Part shown: positions 1-64,000 of the stretch, piece by piece | How positions within the stretch are numbered: position 1 is the stretch's first letter | Layout: the number at the start of each line of letters is the position of its first letter | From: Taudactylus pleione | Taxonomy: Eukaryota > Chordata > Amphibia > Anura > Myobatrachidae | NCBI GenBank assembly: GCA_031769625.1 | Contig: JAUIMM010000113.1 | Span: 9,854,501-9,918,500, forward strand | DNA length: 64,000 bases | Direction: 5' to 3' | Made by a program: the position numbers and the translations under genes | Notes under the pieces: generated by a model | Databases searched by the model: none | What the model saw: only the letters and a program-made list of their open reading frames with translations | What the model was told of the DNA's origin: nothing

Positions 1-545
1 AAGTAGAGGTGTTCATGCGGGATGCAATCGGGAAACCGGCTGTCTTAATCCCGACAGCCGGCTTTCCGACTGCTTTATCCCGGCGAGGGTTAAATGACAG
101 GCGTCTATATCTAGACGCCTGTCATTTTCCCGACGCTGGGAGAACGGTGCCCGGCATCCCGATCGAAGGGATACCGGGCCCCGCGAGCGGACAGCGAGGT
201 GGGGAGGGTTAGGTTTAGGGCACCCGGGGGGGACTTAGGGTTAGGCACCCCCGGGGGACTTAGGTTTAGGCACCGGGGAAGGGGGGGGGGTAGGGTTAGG
301 CACTTAGAGGGGGGATTAGGTTTAGGCACTTGGGGGGGAGGTTAGGGTTAGGCACCCCTAAGGAGGGTTAGGGTTAGGGGGATAGATTAGGTTAGTTTTC
401 ACTTACCTTACAACGATCGGGATTTCCAGCGCTGTCGGGCTTCCGCTGCTGGGAACTCTGCTTCTGTCGGCCTGCCGCTACCGGGATTCAAACTGCCGGC
501 CAGAGGGCCGGCGGTATTTCATACCAATCCCGTTCATGCTGTGGT
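1..545. mobile_element. hairpin-rich MITE-like repeat with internal TTAGG-rich minisatellite
   Basis: Consecutive inverted repeats are visible: CCGGCTGTC/GACAGCCGG (about 37-64), a perfect 16-bp-arm hairpin at 92-127, GCCCGG..CCGGGC around 152-180, and GCCGGCC..GGCCGGC near 495-512. The middle (200-390) is a degenerate GGTTAGGCAC/TTAGGG repeat. The right edge near GTATTTCATACCAATCCCG could be a terminus, but I see no clear target duplication. The class is unknown and the left edge may be cut by the window. Confidence 0.45.
200..390. repeat. degenerate TTAGGG/GGTTAGGCAC minisatellite
   Basis: Repeated units of roughly 35 bp alternate TTAGGGTTAGGCAC or TTAGGTTTAGGCAC with G-runs. They contain telomere-like TTAGGG, but the units are interrupted by CAC and G-tracts. 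A short related stretch lies at about 17995-18050. More likely a G-rich minisatellite than a telomere remnant. Confidence 0.7.
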
Positions 546-792
546 AATAAGTGAGGTGAAAACTGGAGTGGAGGCTGTGTGATGTGGAGCTGTGTGCTGT
601 AGGGACAGTGTGGATAAATGTGGTTAGATGTTCAAAGTACAGGTAAAAGAACAGTGCTGCTAATGTATGAGCACAGCTCCAAAAGAGAAATATAAAGAGA
701 GGTAGGTGAGTAATGGGTGCAGGAATTAGTTACTAAAATAAAGAATGTTAAAGTAGATAGTAGTGAAGCAGTGGAAAGAGGCAATACAGTAG
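546..792. other. intergenic, nothing recognised
   Basis: AT-rich sequence without convincing coding potential or repeat structure visible by eye. Confidence 0.6.
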
Positions 793-1052
793 AATTCACA
801 TTGCAAATTCAGGCAATATCATAGGGATTTATTAAAAATCTCTTGCAGGGACAGAACTTGCGATGAAGCTCTGTCCCTGCGAATCCCCACCGCAGCCGTA
901 TCACTTGGGGCTCTATTTATTAACATTATTTTTACTAAAGTAAAGTGATACGGCTGCGGAGGGGATTTTCAGGGACAGAGCTTTATCGCAAGTTCTGTCC
1001 CTGCAAGAGATTTTCAATAAATCCCTATGATATTGCCTGAATTCGCAATTCA
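793..1052. repeat. long inverted repeat (foldback MITE)
   Basis: Arms at about 800-906 and 943-1050 are near-perfect reverse complements of over 100 bp, separated by a ~36 bp loop. Each arm holds a smaller internal palindrome, CAGGGACAGA..TCTGTCCCTG. A shorter related piece lies at 2183-2240. The loop text GGGCTCTATTTATTAACATT recurs near 13556, linking it to other MITEs of the window. Confidence 0.75.
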
Positions 1053-2331
1053 CAATCTGCATTCTAATGCGGATTGTAGTAAATAGAGCCCTAGAGTCTG
1101 CTAATGTCTATCTCTACATTACATCATGGTTGAACTGACAGTCACCACTACTGGAAGTATCACATCTGCCTGCATGGAGGTTTCTACACACAAACAAGAA
1201 ATGTGTCGACCATCTGCAAGATGCAAAGCAGTTTACATGTGTGTTATTTGTACTGCCTGTGTTTGCTGACATGACACTGACAACAAAGTGAACAAACACA
1301 ACTAAAGGATCAATAAAACTGGAAAATCTGGTTTCAGCATATTTTTCTGTGCAGTATTTTCATGTTACTTTTTTATATATTGTTTTGTATAGAAAAAAAA
1401 TAATCCAACTGCAATATATGCACAGTGCGTAATAAGATTGTTACAAGCAGGGATGGATTGGGGCTGTATTTCAGCCCCAACGTCCCTCTGAGCGCGCGTG
1501 GCATAGGCGCAAAGTTGCTAATGCAGGCCCAGATGCATGCACGGTTGCTAAAAATAGTGAGATCTGTCTGCAGCGCATACTTGCCTACCCCCCCCCCCCC
1601 CCCCCCTGGAAGTTCAGGGGAAGCTCACGATTTTTCGGGTAACCCCCCCGCACCCACAGAAGGGTAGGCACTTCTCCCGCATTCTGCCCACTTCCTAGTA
1701 AAGTGGATAGAATGGGGAGGATATTACTGTGTATAGGCGGGTCCACGCATTGGGGGCGGGGCCTAATGACACGGTTCTATGAGACTCACGCCATTAGGCC
1801 CCGCCCCCCTCTTGTAAATATCCGGCAGTCGCGGGTAATTCCCATGAGGGGGTGGAGCTTAATTACGCACCCCCGCCGGCCCCACCCCAACTCCGCCCAC
1901 CTGCTTCTGCTCCCCAGGCTTCTCCCACGGAGGAGAAATCAAAAGCCAGCAACCCTGCTGTAGAGTGGACTTATGTGTAGCTCTGAATCAGGCCATAAGG
2001 CCAGAATATTATAGACTGAATTTGCAGCAACATATAAGTTAACACAAATTGCTGCAGTTTTCCTGTCATTTTGGCTTTCAAGTAATGATTATAAGTGGGA
2101 AATAAATGAGTGAGGGCCCTATTTATCAGAATCTGCATCCCAGATATTTTAATACATTGCAAGGATGTATCGGATATCGCATGCAGGGACAGAGCGTGCG
2201 AGAAAGCTCTGTGATTCTGCGCATGCCCTGCTGTCAGCTAACCCCCCCCCCCCACAGCTTACACTTATTTCCTTCAGATGATCGGTGACCTGGTGAAATA
2301 CTCGGTGATCCATTCATATGATCGCTGTGTC
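1053..2331. other. intergenic with fragments of hAT-like and C-rich repeats
   Basis: It contains a CATACTTGCC terminus at about 1577 followed by a poly-C run (1590-1606), GC-rich sequence to 1965, and the short CAGGGACAGAG-type hairpin fragment at 2183-2240. No gene is recognised. Confidence 0.5.
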
Positions 2332-3264
2332 CAGTGGCGGGTTGGGCCGGGGGGCAGGGTGCCATGTGCCCCCCGGGCCGCAGCGTCATACGGGCCGCGG
2401 GCCGCGGGCAGTCTGTGTCACTGTGACACAGACTGCACTGCGTGTGTAGCGCTGACCGGACGGAGTCCGGTCAGCGCTACACAACACAAACACACAGCCG
2501 CCGGAGGGGGGGACTACTACTGGGGGCACTACAAAGGGGGGGACTACTACTACTGGGGGCACTACAAGGGGGGACTACTACTAGGGGCACTACAAGGGGA
2601 GGGGACTACTACTAGGGGCACTGCATAAGGGGGAGGAGACTACTACTAGGTGCACTACATAGGGGGAGGGGACTACCACTGGGGGCACTGCATTGAGGGA
2701 CCACTGCTGGGGGCTCTATATAAAGTGCAATACTGGGGGTACTGCATAGGGGGGAGACTACAACTGGGGCCACTATTTAAGGGGCATTGCATAAGGGTTA
2801 CCACTATTGGGGGCACTGCATGGGGGGTGGACTGCTACTGGGGGCACTATATAAGGGGCACTGCATAGGGGGTACCACTATTGGGGGCACTATATAAAGG
2901 GCTTACTACTGGGGACACAAGGGGCACTGCACAGGGGGGATCACTACTGGGGGCACTATATAAGGGGCTTACTACTGGGGGCACAAGGGGCACTGCATAG
3001 GGGGGGATCACTACTGGGGGCCTGCATAAGGGTGTTCTCTCCTGTGGCACACGGGGGCACTGCATATGGGCACTACGACAGGGGGCTGCCCCTAATCTTT
3101 ATTTTTACCTTACATTAATCCCATATGGACCCGCCTCCTCCCTGAAACATTTGAGGGGGGGCGCCGTAGCATGCACGTTCTTCGGGCACCCTGGCTACAC
3201 GCAACTCCTCTGCCAGGGCCGCCTGCATGCATTTGCCCCCCAGGCTTAAAGTTGCTAGCCCCTG
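2332..3264. mobile_element. non-autonomous hAT element carrying a minisatellite
   Basis: The element starts CAGTGGCGGG and ends CTAGCCCCTG, and is flanked by a perfect 8-bp target duplication GCTGTGTC (2324-2331 and 3265-3272), diagnostic of hAT. Inside are palindromic GC-rich sequence (CGCTGACCGG/CCGGTCAGCG, 2450-2480) and a long G-rich tandem array. No transposase is present. Confidence 0.85.
2500..3085. repeat. G-rich minisatellite (GGGACTACTACTGGGGGCAC units)
   Basis: Variable units of roughly 27-45 bp alternate ACTACTACTGGGGGCACT with GCATAGGGGG. Runs of four or more G recur and could form G-quadruplexes. The same array occurs at 20265-20960 inside another hAT element. The open frames on both strands here are by-products of the repeat. 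Confidence 0.85.
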
Positions 3265-3305
3265 GCTGTGTCTACAGTCATCTGATGCAGCATAAAGAGG
3301 ATGCA

Positions 3306-4012
3306 GCACAGATGGTGTAATGGTTAGCATTACTGCCTCACAGCACTGAGGGCATGGGTTTGATTCCCACTATGGTCCTAACTGTGTGGAGTTTGTATAT
3401 TCTCCCTGTGCTTGCGTGGGTTTCTTCCCACACTTCAAAAATATACTGGTAGGTTAATTGGCTCCCAACAAAATGAACCCTAGTGTGTATCAGGGTTGCC
3501 TACCCTCCCGATTCGGGCGGGAGCCTCCCGATAAACGGGTGCAGCTCCCGCCCCCCCGGAAAGGCAGGCAAGCCTCCCGCCTGCCGCCGATCCCCCGACG
3601 CCCCCTCCGAATTACCTGATAAACCCCCGCAGCGGGGGGGCCGCTGACGCGATTCGCGTCATTTTGGCCCCGCCCCCTGCTTCGCAATGCCTTTTTTCCT
3701 GCATTGTGTAGCGGGGGCGGGGCTAAAATGGCGCGATCGTGTGGCTCCGCCCCCTGTCACACCCGCAAACCGCCCTCACCTCGTTTGGACCGCCCCCTTT
3801 TGCCGACCACGCCCCCTGTTCTGCCTATCTGGCTGCTCCCTCCCGGAAGGAGCAGCCAGATTGTCGGCAAGTATGGTGTGCATGTGTGTGAGCATGTGAT
3901 AGGGAATATAGATTGTAAGCTCCACTGGGGCAGGGACTGATGTGAATGGGCAAATATTCTCTGTAAAGTGCTGTGGAATATGTGTGTGCTATATAAATAA
4001 TAATAAATCTCA
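3306..4012 (+). repeat. tRNA-derived SINE, split by a hAT MITE
   Basis: The 5' part (3306-3490) has a tRNA-like promoter, including an A-box-like TAATGGTTAG and a B-box GGTTTGATTCC at 3358-3368, then a body ending CCCTAGTGTGTAT. The 3' part (3876-4012) resumes with the vertebrate SINE text ATAGATTGTAAGCTCCACTG and ends in CTATATAAATAATAATAAAT. The interruption is the hAT element 3491-3875. This is a retroposon, not a functional tRNA gene. Confidence 0.8.
3491..3875. mobile_element. hAT MITE inserted in the SINE
   Basis: Termini CAGGGTTGCC and GGCAAGTATG are flanked by GTGTGTAT (3483-3490) and GTGTGCAT (3876-3883), an 8-bp duplication with one change. GC-rich palindromic interior (CTCCCG repeats). 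Same family as 14478-14834. Confidence 0.8.
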
Positions 4013-4590
4013 GTTTACTGCATCAGATGACTGGGTCGCTAAGCTGATTACTGGTCTGGATGCAGGTAAGGGTGTTTTTTTAAAAAAAAATGTCACTGTA
4101 ATTAGCACTGCGGCCTATCAAACACGCAGGCTGATCATTGAAGCTTACTTCGGGCTCTGCTTTCCCTGCCAGCAGACAGAGTAGGCTGATATAGAGTAGG
4201 TGGCATTATTATCACAGGGTTCCCACCCCCCCTTCCCCGGTATTTTTTTTTACCATTCTCTTTGATAAGTTTGAAGCAGATTGCATTTCCCATTACAATC
4301 AATGTGTGAATTTAAGGGTTTTGTGAAAACTACTCCAATTGCCCTTTCATACATTTAGGTGAAACTAAAATATTATGAAAAGGGGGTGAAAACACCCGTT
4401 ATCACATTATTTTAGTAAGAAAATTGATAAATAGGGCCGTAAATGAGGGTTGTATCAGAGAATTTTTGTTTCATTAAAAAATTTGTATGCATTTTTTGAC
4501 AGGTGGACTGCCAATGCCAGTGGGTTCTGGATGCAAGGGCATGCTGGCTCTTCTCCAAGCAATGTCTTCACTCCTGGCCAGGAACCCCAC
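4013..4590. other. AT-rich sequence with MITE fragment
   Basis: 4200-4440 resembles parts of 13560-13780 (CACATTATTTTAGTA, GCATTTCCCATTA, ACTCCAATTGCC) and probably is a copy of that MITE in the opposite arrangement, ending in AAATAGGGCC. No gene is recognised. Confidence 0.45.
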
Positions 4591-4599
4591 TTGGCCCAC

Positions 4600-5400
4600 A
4601 AAGAGACGTATTCAATTTGAGCGGAGCCGCGATACTTTTCTGCCTCCCTGACTTTTCGCATACTTCGCCTGTTTTGCATGCGGAAAAGTATCGCGCGTGT
4701 CCCTGTATTCAATTTGAAAGTACCCGAAAACGGGACCCGGCGAAACTGAAACAAGCGGAAAGTCATGTCAGATTTGGGGAAATCAGCCTGAGACCCCCCA
4801 AAAGATGCTCTGACATGGGGGTTCACTATGGTACCCCCCGGTTTGGCTTGCTGAAGGAATTTGGTGTATTTAAACAGGCTCAATAACTGCTAAATTGCGT
4901 TTTTGAATAAGTGGTGCAGAACAGTATTCAGGAGGTTTTTTTGCAGAAAATAACTTATCCCAGCAAATTTGGGGTACTTGTAAATGGGGGCCAGCATATT
5001 TTAAAGTTGCTAAAGTAAAGTTTAAATAATCGTGAAAAATCCACCTTCCGCAAACACCTGCAATGAAAAAAACACTTGGTGCATACTTGGGGACCCCCCT
5101 GGAGTTTAGTTCGCAAGTTTTCAACTTTGTCCCCCAACATTTTTTTTTTTCGCCCCTAAAATGAAAGTTATTTTTTGGGATGTTCTTAAGTATTTTAAAA
5201 AAAAATTTTGACACAGTTTACCTTTGGGGGACTGTCTGAAGGCTGCACGGGGGTTCCCACAACGTTGCACCCCAAAACCTCAATTCTGCACTTTTTTCCG
5301 CCTGCTATTCATAGGCGAAAAAGGTTTTGCCTATTACATTGCATTGACTTTCCGCCTAGGCGGAAAGTCTTTCAAATTGAATACGGCGATACTTTTTCGC
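4600..5400. mobile_element. MITE-like element with GTATTCAATTTGA inverted ends
   Basis: GTATTCAATTTGAGCGG at 4608 is mirrored by CTTTCAAATTGAATACGGCG near 5368-5388, with further matching CGATACTTTTC blocks at both ends and again at about 4710. This is consistent with a palindromic non-autonomous DNA element of about 0.8 kb. Exact ends and target duplication were not resolved. Confidence 0.5.
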
Positions 5401-5699
5401 CTGGCGAAATGACGTCATCAGCAAAACTTTTCCGCCGATTCCGGCTTTTCACTCCAAATTGCCAAAGTGTCTTGTATTTTAGTAGTGCACATGTGCCACT
5501 GCCCCCTGCCTACCTAACGCAGTGCCTGGCCTGATTACATCATTTGTCGTTCCACTGCTCACACCAGCAGGCCAGCTCACTTATGTGCACATCTGCATAG
5601 ACTGGCCCAGCCAATCAACTCTTACCTCTCTGTACCAGTATTAACAGGATGACTGAGTAGTTGGGGACAGTCGGTAGCTATGCATGGCCTGACAAGGCA
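5401..5699. other. intergenic, nothing recognised
   Basis: Outer flank of the preceding repeat followed by apparently unique sequence. Confidence 0.5.
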
Positions 5700-6132
5700 G
5701 GCGCATAACATTAAGAATATGCATAAAGGACGCCAGAAAACTGTTTGAACAAAAGTTTCACTAAACATCCATGGGAATACAAAGTGAAAATAAATGCTTA
5801 TGACTCTACTACAATAACTATATATTCTAAAGTGGTTGCTTTTGGATGCATTGCATTACTTCCATGCACACGTTTTCACAAATGTCCATCAAGGTGCTTT
5901 ACCTGTAACTATTCTGTCCTCACCTTTGCCAGTATCAGAAGCTGGTTTGTTGCAGCCCTGTGTTTGCAATGTTTGCATTATAAACAGTAGGGAAGTGCTT
6001 TTGAAGCAATGAATGAGGAACACAATAGCAGCCTGGGTCACATTGGGAATAATTGCCTGTTAGAGACAGCAGTCTCTCTGTGTGTGACACAACACTAACA
6101 GAACAAGGCAGACATCACAGATCAGCTGCACC
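5700..6132 (+). promoter_or_regulatory. putative promoter and 5' UTR of atp6v0d2
   Basis: This low-repeat stretch lies directly upstream of the start codon. A TATAAA occurs at 5979-5984, which would place a transcription start near 6010 and leave a 5' UTR of about 120 nt. There is no CpG island. Identification as promoter is inference from position; the TATA match alone is weak evidence. Confidence 0.3.
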
Positions 6133-63622
<57,490 letters not shown>

Positions 63623-63837
63623 GTAAGAAATCCATTAAGGGAACCGTGATAGCTCTATTTGCAGCTGGGTTTTGCCTTATGTTAGTATGTGAAGTCTAAT
63701 AAACTGGCATTCAGGTCAGTGTCCTTCATTCTACAAAGATCCATTGCAAAACTCAGCACAAGTACAGAGAATGTTGGAGACTTCTCACTTTGATCCGGTC
63801 ACACTGATTTGAGTATAATAAGGTCACCATGACACAA

Positions 63838-64000
63838 TGGGCCTGATTCTGAGTCGCACGCATAAGCGCATGCCGCAGCGTGTATTGGTGGTCACCCATC
63901 TGAGACTTAATATAAATGCCGCTATGAACTCCTTCCCTTGTGTACATCCGTGTGGCCGAATGTACAAGGTCTGAGATGCCCACTTTTAGCATCCATGCAC
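63838..64000. mobile_element. start of a GGGCCTGATTCTGAG-family MITE, cut by the window
   Basis: GGGCCTGATTCTGAGTCGCA at 63839 is the typical left end; the rest matches context found at 22190-22260 (CAAGG.CTGAGATGCC, TTAGC.TCCAT). The other end is outside. Confidence 0.6.

Noticed and set aside
200..390. Interstitial telomere from chromosome fusion
   Set aside because: Units are not pure TTAGGG and are interrupted by CAC and G-runs in a transposon-like setting.
3306..3400. tRNA gene
   Set aside because: The A/B-box-like sequence is the head of a SINE; no tRNA cloverleaf with acceptor stem is apparent.
4455..4886. 127-142 codon frames on both strands
   Set aside because: Inside a palindromic MITE-like repeat; no homology recognised.

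Overview
This is a eukaryotic, vertebrate-type window: a split protein-coding gene with very long introns, dense DNA-transposon, LTR and Penelope-like debris, micro- and minisatellites, and no operons or bacterial signals. The repeat mix (hAT, PIF/Harbinger-like, TTAA-target MITEs, Tc1, Penelope-like, a Ty3/gypsy element with integrase before reverse transcriptase, a tRNA-type SINE) and the 2.6-17.6 kb introns suggest an amphibian, most likely an anuran. That organism call is inference.

The only host gene I can support is a V-type proton ATPase V0 subunit d gene (best call atp6v0d2) on the + strand. Seven coding exons lie at 6133-6259, 21149-21320, 30446-30624, 48230-48309, 50931-51008, 56666-56842 and 63545-63622. 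They splice in frame with GT-AG introns (phases 1,2,1,0,0,0) into 297 codons without a stop. The family is about 350 residues, so the last exon (about 53 codons) should lie beyond the window.

Layout. 1-6130: upstream region with a hairpin-rich repeat, a long inverted repeat, a hAT element carrying a minisatellite, a SINE split by a hAT MITE, and the putative promoter. Intron 1 (6260-21148): TTAA and hAT MITEs, a 92-bp-period minisatellite, and a second hAT element with the same internal minisatellite. Intron 2 (21321-30445): a cluster of GGGCCTGATTCAGA-type elements, one of them a chain of hairpins, a non-autonomous hAT, a dead Tc1 transposon and a long GT run. Intron 3 (30625-48229): a 30-bp minisatellite with a 910-bp higher-order repeat, three more hairpin-chain elements plus an unrelated one, a 61-bp satellite split by a Penelope-like remnant, and a GA-rich tract. 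Introns 4 and 5: a large inverted repeat, hAT elements and an old hAT with a transposase C-terminal remnant. Intron 6: a very young LTR-retrotransposon complex (57339-63355) on the - strand with three LTRs (one truncated), one nearly full internal region and one heavily deleted one.

The most notable items are the serial-hairpin elements (nearly all of each element is consecutive perfect inverted repeats, and stems stay paired while their sequence differs between copies), the LTR complex with its gag-PR-INT-RT-RH order and recombinant structure, and the Penelope-like debris sharing a GAAACGCATTG motif next to a hammerhead-like stem. Most of the remaining sequence is degraded repeat or featureless intron.
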